Assembly (NCBI GenBank): GCA_021780695.1
Contig: JAJXYD010000026.1
Span: 1-64,000, forward strand
Length of the DNA stretch: 64,000 nt
Direction of reading: 5' to 3'
DNA from: Deltaproteobacteria bacterium
GTDB lineage: Bacteria; Desulfobacterota; Syntrophobacteria; Syntrophobacterales; Syntrophobacteraceae
This document shows, piece after piece, positions 53,756 to 63,729 of the stretch (position 1 is its first letter; each line of letters begins with the position of its first letter). Below the pieces are notes generated by a model. The model was not told the DNA's origin. It ran no database searches and worked only from the letters and a program-made list of their open reading frames with translations. The translations under genes were made by a program, and so were the position numbers.

Positions 53756-54192
53756 AAACAGCCATAGTAGTCTCCCTTGCCGTCATTGCCCAGGCAGTGG
53801 CAAATACCCTGCTAAGCCAGGGGATGAAAATCATAGCCGCCATGCCGGCCTTTCAAAACGGGTTTTCGCTTGTAATGCTTGCCTACGCCCTGAAAAATCC
53901 CTTCATCTGGGCAGGCATCGTTTTATTGATCGTCTATTTCGTCTGCTTTCTTTCCGCCGTTTCCTGGTCGGATCTCAGCTACGTTGTCCCCATAACCGCC
54001 GCGGTTTATATCCTCGATGTTTTCACCGGAAAACACTTTTTGCACGAATCGGTTTCCTCCACCAGGTGGCTGGGCTCCATCCTGATTGTCTTCGGCGTGG
54101 GACTTGTGTCCCTGTCCGGAGCTCAAAAGAGCGTTTCGACCGAAATGGCCGTCGAAAAGGCCGGGTTGCCGCAAGGGGAAACCGCATGCTGA
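53752..54192 (+). CDS. Small SMR/EamA-type membrane protein of the hopanoid locus
   Basis: A 146-residue protein with four membrane helices of the small multidrug resistance fold. Seen: QAVANTLLSQGMKIIAAM, VSWSDLSYVVPITAAVYILD and GSILIVFGVGLVSLSG. The same layout appears in the N-terminal domain of the following HpnI fusion. ArnE/ArnF-type pairs of this size flip lipid-linked sugars. Coupled by overlaps at both ends. Flippase role for hopanoid or sugar carrier is inference. Confidence 0.8.
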   Translation: MKTAIVVSLAVIAQAVANTLLSQGMKIIAAMPAFQNGFSLVMLAYALKNPFIWAGIVLLIVYFVCFLSAVSWSDLSYVVPITAAVYILDVFTGKHFLHESVSSTRWLGSILIVFGVGLVSLSGAQKSVSTEMAVEKAGLPQGETAC

Positions 54193-55775
54193 CCGCGCTT
54201 ATGATCCTGGTGGTGGTCTTTTCCAATGCCGCCGGGGACGTATTTCTGACAAAGGGAATGAAGCAGGTTGGAGACGTATCCGCCCTTGCTAAGGGACAGA
54301 TTTGGGCCTCGATTAAACAAACCGCCTTCAATGTTAACTTTATCCTTGGAGTAGCTTGCCTGGCGGTAAGTTTCTTTTCTTTTCTGGCCGTACTGTCCTG
54401 GGCAAATTTAAGCTTTGTGGTGCCCGCAACTGCAATTGTCTATGTCGTGACCGTTCTTGGAGCTAAAATTTTTTTAGCCGAAAAAGTCGACCGCCTTCGT
54501 TGGGGGGGAACCCTTCTTATTTGCTGCGGCGTTGGGCTTGTCTGCCTCCCCGAGGGCATTTCACTGTCTTTGGCTATGGCCCGCAAAAGCCTTGAGGTCG
54601 TTTTCGGCGCACTCACCATGGCATCGGTCTGCTATTACTTTGTCGCCATTATCGCCGCGGAGAGGTTTTTCGGCAAAACGGGCAAGCAAAAGCAGTTCCT
54701 GGATACCTCCATTCCACCAACGGGATCGACGCCGGCAGCTCTTAAGCCCCCGGTTTCACTCCTGGTGCCTCTTTGCGGTGCCGATTTTAGAGCCTGCCAA
54801 AACTACGCATCCCTTTGCCGACAGGATTATCCGCAATTTGAAATCATCTTTGGAGTGGCCGATCCCGCCGATTCCTCCATTCTCGTGGTAAATAAGCTCA
54901 AAGCCGACTTCCCCGATGTGGCCGTAAAGCTGGTTGTAAGCAGTGAAAAGATTGGCCCCAACCCCAAGGTCAACAGCCTCAACAATATGCTTTCCCAGGC
55001 TTCCTATGAGACCCTTCTGATGCTGGATAGCGACATCCGGGTCGGCCCCGGCTTCATCTCCCAAATTTCACAGGAGCTTCTAGGTCTTGGACAGGGCCTT
55101 CTTACCTGTTTGTACCGGGCCGGAGAAGCCCCCGGATTAGCCTCCACATTCGAGGCCCTGGGCATTTCCTCCGACTTTGCCCCCGGGGTTTTCGTCGCTC
55201 AAATGGGAGGCGGGATTTCCTTTGCCTTCGGAGCCTGTATCGCTCTCACTAAAAAAACTCTCCAGGCCATAGGCGGATTTCCTGCCATTGCCCCCTACCT
55301 CGCCGACGACTACATGCTCGGAAACCTGGTCTACAAAGCCGGTTTCCCCGTGAAGCTCTCCAAATGCGTGGTCGAAACGGTCCTTTCCAGACTCACCACC
55401 GCCGGCTTTTTAAAACATCAGCTGAGGTGGCAAAGGGGTATTCGGGCTTGCGCTCCCTTGGGACATACCGGTTCGGTCATTACCAATGGAACCGCGCTTT
55501 CCTTTTTCTTTTTCGCCTCCTGCGGCTTTTCGCGCTTCGGCCTGATCGTTTTTGCCGTCGCTGTCGCACTACGGCTTTTCATGGCCTGGATGGTCGGGGT
55601 AAGACGTATGCAAGACGATATTCTCAAACATTTTTTGCCTTTGGTTCCGTTTAGAGACTTCTTGGGCCTTTTGATCTGGGCGGCCGCACTCTTTGGCAAC
55701 CGGGTGGAATGGAGAGGCCGGGTGTTTCGCCTCGAAAAGGATGGTAAAATAACCCCGCGGCATGCCTTCTCCTAA
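54186..55775 (+). CDS. hpnI: SMR-HpnI fusion: membrane domain plus hopanoid glycosyltransferase
   Basis: A 529-residue protein. Residues 1-125 form a four-helix SMR-like domain (DVFLTKGMKQVGD, LSWANLSFVVPATAIVYVV, GGTLLICCGVGLV), homologous to the preceding gene. From about 188 a ceramide-glucosyltransferase-like domain follows with VSLLVPLCGADFRACQNY, LMLDSDIRVGPGFI, LADDYMLGNLVYKAGF and KHQLRWQRGIRA, then C-terminal helices. HpnI adds N-acetylglucosamine to bacteriohopanetetrol and usually lacks the first domain. ATG 54186 overlaps the previous stop; GGGG lies before it. Confidence 0.88.
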   Translation: MLTALMILVVVFSNAAGDVFLTKGMKQVGDVSALAKGQIWASIKQTAFNVNFILGVACLAVSFFSFLAVLSWANLSFVVPATAIVYVVTVLGAKIFLAEKVDRLRWGGTLLICCGVGLVCLPEGISLSLAMARKSLEVVFGALTMASVCYYFVAIIAAERFFGKTGKQKQFLDTSIPPTGSTPAALKPPVSLLVPLCGADFRACQNYASLCRQDYPQFEIIFGVADPADSSILVVNKLKADFPDVAVKLVVSSEKIGPNPKVNSLNNMLSQASYETLLMLDSDIRVGPGFISQISQELLGLGQGLLTCLYRAGEAPGLASTFEALGISSDFAPGVFVAQMGGGISFAFGACIALTKKTLQAIGGFPAIAPYLADDYMLGNLVYKAGFPVKLSKCVVETVLSRLTTAGFLKHQLRWQRGIRACAPLGHTGSVITNGTALSFFFFASCGFSRFGLIVFAVAVALRLFMAWMVGVRRMQDDILKHFLPLVPFRDFLGLLIWAAALFGNRVEWRGRVFRLEKDGKITPRHAFS

Positions 55776-55966
55776 CAGGCTGTTTAAATCTTTGAAAACG
55801 CCCCTGACTTTTGCGGCCTTATTTTCCGCTCTCATTGAGTCCTCAAACGAGAATCGGCACTGCGGGTATACTTTGTCCACGCCAAACAAAACAATTGCTG
55901 CCGCAAACACTCTCACGAGGTTCGGTTGGAAAAAACGGTCCCTGTCGTAACGATAGGAACCCCGAA

Positions 55967-58900
55967 ATGGAGTCCGATTTACCCATGAAGCCTTGGAGCT
56001 GGAAAATAGGCCGCACCCTTACATCGAGGGTCACTATACATCTTCTGCTCACTATCCTCGTTTTGGGAATATGTCTCTATTATTTTAATCTTCGTCTTTT
56101 ATCCGATTTTGCCGCCAGGCAAATCGATCAGTCTCTATCGGCATCCTCCCATGAAATCCGTGATATCTGTGAAACGAATTTCGAGAGATTATCCAAAAGA
56201 GGCCTTAACGGCGACAACGAGGCGGTTACCACCCAAAAGGCCGAAACGATCGCGGATATCCAAAAGTTTATGTGTGAAAACGGCCTCTGGGGCCAAATCG
56301 TTTCCAGTAAAGGCAAAAAGATCTTTTTGCCCAAATGCCCTCACAAACCCTACGGACATCGCTTATGGACAAAGGTTGACGCCGCTGGCAGCCTAAAGCG
56401 TAGCGGCAACTCCGACTATTATGAGACCTCCGTGCGCTTTAAACCCTGGTCATGGAAAATCATAATAGATGAGAACGCCTCCCAGTTTACTTATCTTAAA
56501 TCCACCGTCCGCACCGCTTACCTTTTTACCGAACTGTTTTTGTTTTTTTCGGCCGCCCTTCTCCTCTTTTTTTTTGATAGGGCCGTCAAAATGCCTGTTC
56601 GAAAAATCATCGACGACATTCGCGCAGGCAAAAAACCGAGCTATGAAGGTATCGAGGAATTCGCCTTCCTGAGCGTCAATATTGCCCAAATGATGACGAA
56701 ACTCCAGGAAAGCGAGCAGACCATACGCGATATCGCCACCGGCATGGGGGAAGGCGTCTACGTGGTTGACAAGGCGGGCGAGGTTGTCTTCCTGAATCAG
56801 GAGGCGGAACGGCTGCTTGGATGGAACCAGGCGGAATTGCTTTGCCGCTCGGCCCATGACGTTTTCCATCGCCACAAGCCCGCACAGGGGGATGGCGCCG
56901 ACTTTTGCCCTGTTTTAAACGTTGTCGATACGGGGGAAACCTGCAGGATTGAAGAGGATATTTTCCTGCGAAAGGACGGCTCTCTCTTTCCCGTCGCTTA
57001 TGTAGCCGCACCTCTCAATAAGGACGGCTCCGCCGGTGGTGCCATAATCGTCTTTAGGGATATCACGGAACGTAAGCGCATCGAAAACCGGCTAAAAGAA
57101 CAACTCGATTTTTTTCAGCAACTCCTCGATTCCATTCCCGTGCCCGTTTCCTACAAGGACGGCAAGGGATTGTATCTGGGATGCAATACGGCCTTCGAAT
57201 CATTTCTTGGAGTAAAAAGAGATGAGATCGTTGGTAAGGCCCTGCCGGCCCTGGCCCCGGAAGATATAGCCGATGTGCATCGCCGGGCCGATTTGGAGCT
57301 GATCACCCGGCCGGGCATAAAGACGACGTATGAATTCGGCAACATTTTTCCCGACGGCCGCCACCATGACGTGGTTATTAACAAGGCCGCGTTTTTTGAT
57401 GCCCAAGGAAACCTTGCCGGCATTGTAAGCGCCCTTGTCGACATCACTGATCGCAAACAGGCCGAGCAGGAAAGGCTCTGCAATCTTAAGTTCTTTGAAA
57501 GCATGGACATAGTTAACCGCGCGATCCAGGGTGCCGATAGTCCTGAGAAGATGATGAAAGATCTGCTCGACGTCGTTTTGGCCATATTTGAGTGCGACCG
57601 GGCATTTCTAAAGTACCCCTGCGACCCCGAGGCCAAGACCTGGACCATCCCCATGGAGAGCCGGAAGCCGCAATATCAGGGCCTATGGGTTCCACATTGC
57701 CCTATCGCCATGGACAGCGCGGTGTCACAAAACGACCGCATTTTACTGACCTCCGATGGTCCGGTAATCTTCGGTCCGGGTTCGCCCTATAAACCGCGCG
57801 CCGATCTTTTGGAACGCTTCCTCGTAAAAAGCTATATGTCCATGGCTATCTATCCCCAAACGGGAAGTCCCTGGGAATTCGGCGTCCAACAATGCGATTA
57901 CGCCCGCCCGTGGACAAGAGAAGAGAAAAGATTGCTCGAAGCGATCGGCAGGCGTTTGGCCGACGCCCTCAGTATACTGCTAAGCTATCGCGATCTGCGT
58001 GAAAACGAGCAATTCCTGGATAAGATTTTCGAACATATTCCCAACATGATTTACGTAAAGGATGCCAAAACGCTTAAGTACGTTCGGTTTAACAGCGCGG
58101 GAGAACATTTCCTGGGATATACGCGTCAACAGCTTCTGGGCAAAACCGCTTCCGAGTTCTTCCCCGAAGGGATTGCCCGCGTCTTTGAGGCCCAGGATCT
58201 CCGGGTGATCGAGAGCGGAAAAACCCTGGACGTTCCCGAAGAGTTCATTCTTAATAGAAACAATCAAAAAAGATTCATGCACACCCAAAAAATGGCGCTC
58301 CTTGACGAAACGGGTACCCCCCAATACGTCCTGGGCATTTCCGAGGATATAACCGAGCGAAGGCAGGCCGAAGAATCCATTCGCAAGCTCTCCCAGGCCA
58401 TCGAACAAAGCCCTGTATCCATTGTTATCACCGACGTTGCGGGAAAAATAGAGTTTGTAAACGCCAAATTTACACAAGCGACCGGATACTCTTATACTGA
58501 AGTCATGGGCCGCGCCACACGCATTCTTAAATCGGGCCAAACCCCGTCCGAAACTTATAAAGAGCTGTGGCATACAATCGGGTCCGGCGGCGTATGGCAG
58601 GGAGAGTTCCTCAACCGCAAAAAAAGCGGCGAGTTGTTCTGGGAAAAAGCCACGATTGCCCCGGTAAGAAACGGCCAAGACATCATTACTCATTATGTAG
58701 CGGTCAAAGAAGACATAACCGAGCGGAAAAAACTTGAAGAACAGCTCCGCCAGGCCCAAAAGCTGGAAGCCGTGGGACGGCTGGCCGGCGGTGTGGCCCA
58801 CGACTTTAACAACATGCTAAGCGTTATCTTGGGCTACTCGGAATTGATCCTCTCGAAGTTAAAACCTCTCGACCCCATGGTTAAACCCCTTACGGCCGTG

Positions 58901-59881
58901 CAGGCGGCGGCCAGACGTTCGGCCGATCTCACGCGGCAACTGCTCGCATTTTCCCGCAAACAGACGATAGCCCCCCGTATCATAGACCTGAACGAGCAGA
59001 CAAAAAACATGGAGCGTTTGCTCACCCGCATTATTGGCGAAGATATCGAGCTCGTTTTGAAACTCTGCGAAGGATTGTGGCCCGTATACATGGACCCTGC
59101 CCAGATAGACCAGGTTCTTGCAAATCTGGCGGTTAACTCCAGGGACGCCATGCCTCTGGGCGGTAAGCTCTTAGTGGAAACTTTCAACGTAACCCTGGAC
59201 AGCGATTTTGGTCAAAGACACCTCGATTTTAAACCCGGCGATTTCGTTTTGATCGCGGTAAGCGATACGGGCTACGGAATCGATGAGAAGACCCTCCAAC
59301 ACGTCTTCGAACCTTTTTTTACTACAAAACCGGAGGGCAAGGGAACAGGCCTTGGACTGGCCACGGTCTATGGCATCGTCAAGCAAAATGGCGGCTTCGT
59401 AAACATCTACAGTGAACCGGGCCTGGGAACGACAGCAAAACTCTACCTTCCCCGCCATACCGGTATGGCGGAAGCTTCAGCAGAGCCGGTTCCGCAGCCC
59501 CGCAGCCAGGGCGGAAAAGAAACCGTGCTTCTTGTCGAAGACGAAGGCCGCATTCGAGAAATGGCTAAAACCATGCTCGAAGAGCTTGGCTATATTGTCA
59601 TCGAGGCCGGTGAACCCCGGCAGGCTATTGCCCTTTTTGAAAAACACGCCTCCCGTATCGATCTGCTCTTTACCGACGTTGTAATGCCCAATATGAACGG
59701 AAAAGAACTGGCTAAAAAGATAAGAGAAATAAAGCCGGGTATAAGAACCCTTTTTATGTCCGGCTATACCGCCGATACCATCGCCCATCTCGAGCAACTA
59801 GATGATAGAGCCGTATTCCTGCAAAAGCCGTTTTCTCTAAATGATTTGGCCGCAAAGATCCGTGAAGCCCTAAGCGCGTGA
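55967..59881 (+). CDS. Hybrid sensor histidine kinase, multi-PAS/GAF with receiver domain
   Basis: A 1304-residue membrane sensor. Seen in order: TM helix (about 21-40), periplasmic part, second TM (about 183-205), four PAS domains ([75 protein letters not shown]), a GAF-like stretch between the second and third, HisKA with [16 protein letters not shown] (H near 944), HATPase with GYGIDEKTL and [13 protein letters not shown], and a C-terminal receiver starting [15 protein letters not shown] with the phospho-Asp in [17 protein letters not shown] 55967 (AGGAAC upstream) is chosen. Signal unknown; it lies after the hopanoid locus. Confidence 0.93.
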   Translation: MESDLPMKPWSWKIGRTLTSRVTIHLLLTILVLGICLYYFNLRLLSDFAARQIDQSLSASSHEIRDICETNFERLSKRGLNGDNEAVTTQKAETIADIQKFMCENGLWGQIVSSKGKKIFLPKCPHKPYGHRLWTKVDAAGSLKRSGNSDYYETSVRFKPWSWKIIIDENASQFTYLKSTVRTAYLFTELFLFFSAALLLFFFDRAVKMPVRKIIDDIRAGKKPSYEGIEEFAFLSVNIAQMMTKLQESEQTIRDIATGMGEGVYVVDKAGEVVFLNQEAERLLGWNQAELLCRSAHDVFHRHKPAQGDGADFCPVLNVVDTGETCRIEEDIFLRKDGSLFPVAYVAAPLNKDGSAGGAIIVFRDITERKRIENRLKEQLDFFQQLLDSIPVPVSYKDGKGLYLGCNTAFESFLGVKRDEIVGKALPALAPEDIADVHRRADLELITRPGIKTTYEFGNIFPDGRHHDVVINKAAFFDAQGNLAGIVSALVDITDRKQAEQERLCNLKFFESMDIVNRAIQGADSPEKMMKDLLDVVLAIFECDRAFLKYPCDPEAKTWTIPMESRKPQYQGLWVPHCPIAMDSAVSQNDRILLTSDGPVIFGPGSPYKPRADLLERFLVKSYMSMAIYPQTGSPWEFGVQQCDYARPWTREEKRLLEAIGRRLADALSILLSYRDLRENEQFLDKIFEHIPNMIYVKDAKTLKYVRFNSAGEHFLGYTRQQLLGKTASEFFPEGIARVFEAQDLRVIESGKTLDVPEEFILNRNNQKRFMHTQKMALLDETGTPQYVLGISEDITERRQAEESIRKLSQAIEQSPVSIVITDVAGKIEFVNAKFTQATGYSYTEVMGRATRILKSGQTPSETYKELWHTIGSGGVWQGEFLNRKKSGELFWEKATIAPVRNGQDIITHYVAVKEDITERKKLEEQLRQAQKLEAVGRLAGGVAHDFNNMLSVILGYSELILSKLKPLDPMVKPLTAVQAAARRSADLTRQLLAFSRKQTIAPRIIDLNEQTKNMERLLTRIIGEDIELVLKLCEGLWPVYMDPAQIDQVLANLAVNSRDAMPLGGKLLVETFNVTLDSDFGQRHLDFKPGDFVLIAVSDTGYGIDEKTLQHVFEPFFTTKPEGKGTGLGLATVYGIVKQNGGFVNIYSEPGLGTTAKLYLPRHTGMAEASAEPVPQPRSQGGKETVLLVEDEGRIREMAKTMLEELGYIVIEAGEPRQAIALFEKHASRIDLLFTDVVMPNMNGKELAKKIREIKPGIRTLFMSGYTADTIAHLEQLDDRAVFLQKPFSLNDLAAKIREALSA

Positions 59882-59905
59882 GCGCAATTCCCGGGGTATG
59901 CCCGC

Positions 59906-59945
59906 TATTTTTGCCTCTTAGCTTCACATTTTACCGGCAAAAATA
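59906..59945. repeat. Inverted repeat between the convergent kinase and mltF genes
   Basis: TATTTTTGCC (59906-59915) and GGCAAAAATA (59936-59945) pair perfectly over ten bases with a 20-base loop in the short convergent gap. The T and A tracts inside the stem could help end transcription in both directions, but the loop is long, so this is a weak terminator candidate. Confidence 0.4.
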
Positions 59946-59982
59946 TTCAGGCGCCTATTCCCGGCCCTTTCACCCATTTTCT

Positions 59983-61530
59983 TTATTTTGCGCTTTTTTT
60001 CATCTCCTCTATCATTTGGGCTCGCCTTTTTTCCAACTCATGGGACATTCTATAGACGATATAGTATTTCTTAATGTTTGCTACATAATTTAGAACACCC
60101 CCGCCCATGGCGTTTAAAGCGGCAAACTCTACGTTTCCAAACCAGATATTGGGATTAAGACCCATTTTGGAGGCGATCTTGCGCAACCGGTTCACCCTGT
60201 TGGGTCCGGCATTGTAAGAGGCCAACAGGAAATACGCCCTCTGGTCCGGGGCAATCGCGGGATCTATAAAATAGGTGTGCTCCACCTGGTCCAGGTAGCA
60301 AACCCCGGCGGAAATATTTTCCCTGGGCTGCTTTAGCTTCCGAAATCCCATTTCAGCCGCCGTCCCGGGAAGCACTTGCATAAGTCCCACCGCTCCGTTT
60401 TTGCTGACCAGCCTCTCATTGAAACGGGACTCCTGAAACGCCAGCGCTACGGCCATCAGCCAGTCATAACCATAGGTTTTGCAGCATGAGCGGAAGTAAA
60501 TGGCAAATTGACGCAGTTTTTTAGAATAGGCATTGCCCTCGGGATTTTGAACCCACCGGGTATTTTTGTAATAAGCTTGAACAAGCTTTCCGGCCTGTAC
60601 CAGGGCCCCCTTTCGGTCCAGGTGCATATAGCTGTTTATGCTCGCAAGCAGTTGTGGGTTTTCCTTCCTGACCGCCCAACCGATTTCCCCCTCGCTTGCG
60701 ACCCGCATGTCTTTGTGGACGACTATTTTTGGCAAAACTTTCGCCCAGATATTGGCGGTACGGGAATCGACAACAATATTGCTGTAAATACCCGCATTGG
60801 CCATCTCCAACAGATCTTCTTCCGTGAACTCCTTGGGCGCTTCCACGACCTCTATGGGTTTTAGCCCTCTTTGAACAAACTCCGCGCTCAAAGCCCGAAG
60901 ATGCTCCCCATGACTGCTGCCTCGAACGATCCAAACCCTATGGCCGCTAAGCTGCTCCAGCTTCTCGATCCTGGCGGCCTTGCTGCTTGATACCACAACC
61001 TCCGAGACCCCCTCGATATAGGGGACCGAAAAGGCCGCCTCCTTTTGCCGCTCAGGCGTAATGGTAAGCCCGGCTGCCGCAATGTCTCCCTTCCCGGCTA
61101 TAAGAGCCGGTATTATTTGACTTAAGGGCATGGGAACAAAAACCATTCGAATGCCCAACTTCCCCGGGCGGTGCCTGTTGAGGAAGGACTCATACTGTTT
61201 TAGAAGCTCGTATTCGAAGCCGTAAAGCTCGCCGTGAACGATAAAAAAATCCGTCCTGTTGTATTCAACCAGCACTCGGATCACCCGCCGCTTTTCCAAT
61301 CCGTCCAGATCGTCCCTCCATGTCTGCAACGATTGGAAGGACAGTTCCGGATTGTCAACCATCTTGACCGTAGCCGGGTTGTCCTGCTCCGCCGGGATCA
61401 TCGCTCCTGAAACACCGCATGCGGCAAACAAAACAACTATCTGTACCATCACAAATACGGCCCGGCACCGACTATAGGCTCGCCTTCCGCACGCGTCCCA
61501 CGCCTTGCAAAACCTACTGTTCTCAGCCAT
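59983..61530 (-). CDS. mltF: Membrane-bound lytic transglycosylase MltF
   Basis: A protein of 515 residues: hydrophobic leader (VFVMVQIVVLFAACGVSGA), an SBP-bac-3-like domain (RVIRVLVEYNRTDFFIVHGEL, GDIAAAGLTITPERQKEAAFS) and a C-terminal SLT domain with LAFQESRFNE (catalytic Glu), NGAVGLMQVLPGTA and ASYNAGPNRV. It cleaves peptidoglycan to 1,6-anhydromuropeptides at the outer membrane. ATG 61530 is preferred; a TTG at 61593 gives 21 more residues. The leader contains a cysteine (AACG) that may be a lipidation site. Confidence 0.9.
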   Translation of the reverse strand: MAENSRFCKAWDACGRRAYSRCRAVFVMVQIVVLFAACGVSGAMIPAEQDNPATVKMVDNPELSFQSLQTWRDDLDGLEKRRVIRVLVEYNRTDFFIVHGELYGFEYELLKQYESFLNRHRPGKLGIRMVFVPMPLSQIIPALIAGKGDIAAAGLTITPERQKEAAFSVPYIEGVSEVVVSSSKAARIEKLEQLSGHRVWIVRGSSHGEHLRALSAEFVQRGLKPIEVVEAPKEFTEEDLLEMANAGIYSNIVVDSRTANIWAKVLPKIVVHKDMRVASEGEIGWAVRKENPQLLASINSYMHLDRKGALVQAGKLVQAYYKNTRWVQNPEGNAYSKKLRQFAIYFRSCCKTYGYDWLMAVALAFQESRFNERLVSKNGAVGLMQVLPGTAAEMGFRKLKQPRENISAGVCYLDQVEHTYFIDPAIAPDQRAYFLLASYNAGPNRVNRLRKIASKMGLNPNIWFGNVEFAALNAMGGGVLNYVANIKKYYIVYRMSHELEKRRAQMIEEMKKSAK

Positions 61531-61797
61531 CGCTGCCACACTCCGTCCCTTCTCGCAAAACGGCTTCATCCCGAATTTTAAAGTCTTGGCCAAATTCTTC
61601 TTTCAATGCTATATCCCAAACACCCCTTATTAGTTAAACTCAATAAAGTATTTGCAAAATTTATGCAAAGGCCGGGCGAATATGGCAATCGCAAAAAAAA
61701 CTCCACGCTGCCTCCAAACCCCTATTCCCCCTGCGGCAATTACCATTATTGATGACTTCCCTTGTTTTGGCCAATCTATTTTTCAGGATAAACCAAT

Positions 61798-62970
61798 ATG
61801 AAATATAATTTCGACACGCCGATAGATAGACTTGATTCAACATCCTTTAAATGGAACGGTGCGCATCTTTTTCTAGGTGAAAAAGCCCGGAACGCTCTTC
61901 CCTTGTGGGTGGCGGATATGGATTTTAGAGTTCCCCGGGAAGTTATCGATGCATTGAAAAATACTGCGGATCATGGAATCTTTGGTTATTCGATAACTCC
62001 TGATTCCTATTATGATTCTGTAATTTCGTGGATGGGCTCACATTATAAATGGTCGGTGAAAAGAGAATGGATCTATCATTCTCCAGGCATCGTTCCAGGC
62101 TTGAACTGCATAATAAATGCCTTTACTAATGAAGGTGATGCCATTGCGATTCAGCCGCCTGTATACTATCCATTCGCTAATTCCATAGCAAATAATTCTC
62201 GACGTGTTGTTAATAATTGCCTTAAACTGTCTAATAGCCGATATACAATTGATTATGATGATTTAGAAAAAAAATTTTCTACATATAATGTTAAAATGTT
62301 TATTTTATGTAATCCACATAATCCTGTTGGACGAGTATGGACCAAAGACGAACTTACTAAACTAGGTAATATATGTCTTAAAAATAATATTATCGTTGTT
62401 TCAGATGAAATACATGCAGACATTACCTTCAATGGATTTTCAACAACAGTATTCGCTAATATTTCAGATTATTTTGCACAAAAAACAATTGTATGCACAT
62501 CGGCAAGTAAAACGTTTAACCTCGCCGGACTGCAAACGGCAAATATAATCATCCCAAATAAAAAATTAGGAAACATCTTCAATAACTATATGACACGCCT
62601 TAACCTGCTAAGGCCTAATATATTCGGTCAGGTTGCAACGCAAGCCGCATATAATTTCGGTGATGAATGGCTTCTGCAAGTCAAAAACTACTTGCAGGAT
62701 AATCTTGATTTCCTTCTTCACTTTGTAAATCAAAATATAAAGGGAATAAATGTAATAAAACCGGAAGGAACCTATCTTGTGTGGTTGGATTGTAGAGATT
62801 TGGGGCTGAGCGGGGAAGAACTGAAAATGTTCATGCTTGATAGAGCCGGAGTCGCTTTCGACGATGGGTATCTCTTTGGTCCTGGCGGCGAGGGTTTCAC
62901 CAGGATCAACATTGCCTGCACCAGGCAAACTTTGCGCGAGGCCCTCCGGCGAATCGCAGTACTGACTTAA
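61798..62970 (+). CDS. patB: PatB/MalY-type aminotransferase-fold cystathionine beta-lyase
   Basis: A 390-residue PLP enzyme. Seen: LPLWVADMDFRVPREVIDAL, GYSITPDSYY, NPHNPVGRVWTKDEL, SDEIHADI and the PLP-lysine SASKTFNLAGLQ, then a C-terminal GGEGFTRINIACTR. The subgroup cleaves carbon-sulfur bonds (cystathionine, cysteine) or acts as an aminotransferase. The start ATG has weak upstream signals. The middle part, about 62160-62790, is strongly AT-rich with codons unlike all neighbours, while both ends are GC-richer, which suggests transfer or recombination. Confidence 0.9.
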   Translation: MKYNFDTPIDRLDSTSFKWNGAHLFLGEKARNALPLWVADMDFRVPREVIDALKNTADHGIFGYSITPDSYYDSVISWMGSHYKWSVKREWIYHSPGIVPGLNCIINAFTNEGDAIAIQPPVYYPFANSIANNSRRVVNNCLKLSNSRYTIDYDDLEKKFSTYNVKMFILCNPHNPVGRVWTKDELTKLGNICLKNNIIVVSDEIHADITFNGFSTTVFANISDYFAQKTIVCTSASKTFNLAGLQTANIIIPNKKLGNIFNNYMTRLNLLRPNIFGQVATQAAYNFGDEWLLQVKNYLQDNLDFLLHFVNQNIKGINVIKPEGTYLVWLDCRDLGLSGEELKMFMLDRAGVAFDDGYLFGPGGEGFTRINIACTRQTLREALRRIAVLT

Positions 62971-63190
62971 GCTCTGTTTGTCCCACGCGAAGCCGCGAAA
63001 ATGGAACCCGGAAAAAGTGCGATTTCGCACTGGTCTTGGGTGGCTAATTCAAGCCTGGATCGCTCAGATGAACCCGGACACCTTTCCTATTGTGTTTCCT
63101 TGATCTCTTTTTTCGCGCCTTCGCGTCTTCGCGTGAGCCTAAATCAACAATATTGCCGGCGAATCGAGCGGGTTCTACAATGGAAAGCGG

Positions 63191-63391
63191 CTATTTACGA
63201 AATATCCTGAGCAAAAGGGAAATTACCAGGCTCACGATGATCATCGTGGTGATGGGTATATAAACCTTTAGGTTAGGCCGATCGATAACGATGTCTCCGG
63301 GAAGCCGGCCCAAAGGCAATCTCGCAAGCCAGGGCCAAATAAGGCCCGCGACCAGCAAAATCGCCCCCGAAACTATGAGGATATTCCGCAT
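63191..63391 (-). CDS. DUF2905 small membrane protein
   Basis: A 66-residue protein with two membrane helices (ILIVSGAILLVAGLIWPWL and YIPITTMIIVSLVISLLLRI) and the family text LPLGRLPGDIVIDRPNLKVY between them. The DUF2905 family is common and uncharacterised. AAGGGGAG is placed nine bases before the ATG. It follows the patB gene on the opposite strand. Confidence 0.87.
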   Translation of the reverse strand: MRNILIVSGAILLVAGLIWPWLARLPLGRLPGDIVIDRPNLKVYIPITTMIIVSLVISLLLRIFRK

Positions 63392-63445
63392 TGGACCGAC
63401 TCCCCTTTGAACTACTAAGCTTCCTGGCTGTGAGCCGTTTTCCGG

Positions 63446-63706
63446 TCATTTCCCGATAGAGTCCAGGTAGGCGGAAAGCGATTTAAAGCTTTGTCCCGGG
63501 GCCAGTTCGTCTCCGGATTTTAAATCATAGACCGCCACCGTCACCGGATCGTCGAGCGAAGTGGGAAAACCGTCTCCGCCACTATTTGTAACGTTTACGT
63601 AAGCCCGCTTGCCGTGGCTCTGGACAAATTTCGTATAGGAGGCTTCGCCCGAGCAACCCGCGGAGAGTCTGAAACCGTGCGCCTCCATAGTCTCATCGAT
63701 GCTCAT
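63446..63706 (-). CDS. Small protein of unknown function
   Basis: An 86-residue protein starting MSIDETMEAHGFRLSAGCSG, then YTKFVQSHGKRAYVNVTNSGG and SLSAYLDSIGK at the end. GAGGA lies nine bases before ATG 63706; longer versions overlap the enoyl-CoA hydratase gene. I do not recognise a family. It lies 24 bases after the hydratase stop on the same strand, so the two are probably cotranscribed. Confidence 0.65.
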   Translation of the reverse strand: MSIDETMEAHGFRLSAGCSGEASYTKFVQSHGKRAYVNVTNSGGDGFPTSLDDPVTVAVYDLKSGDELAPGQSFKSLSAYLDSIGK

Positions 63707-63729
63707 GTCTTTTATCCTCGCTGTTGTTA

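Noticed and set aside
63100..63145. Repetitive CGCGCCTTCGCGTCTTCGCG text after patB
   Set aside because: Looks like a common short intergenic repeat but only one copy is visible, so no repeat family can be claimed.
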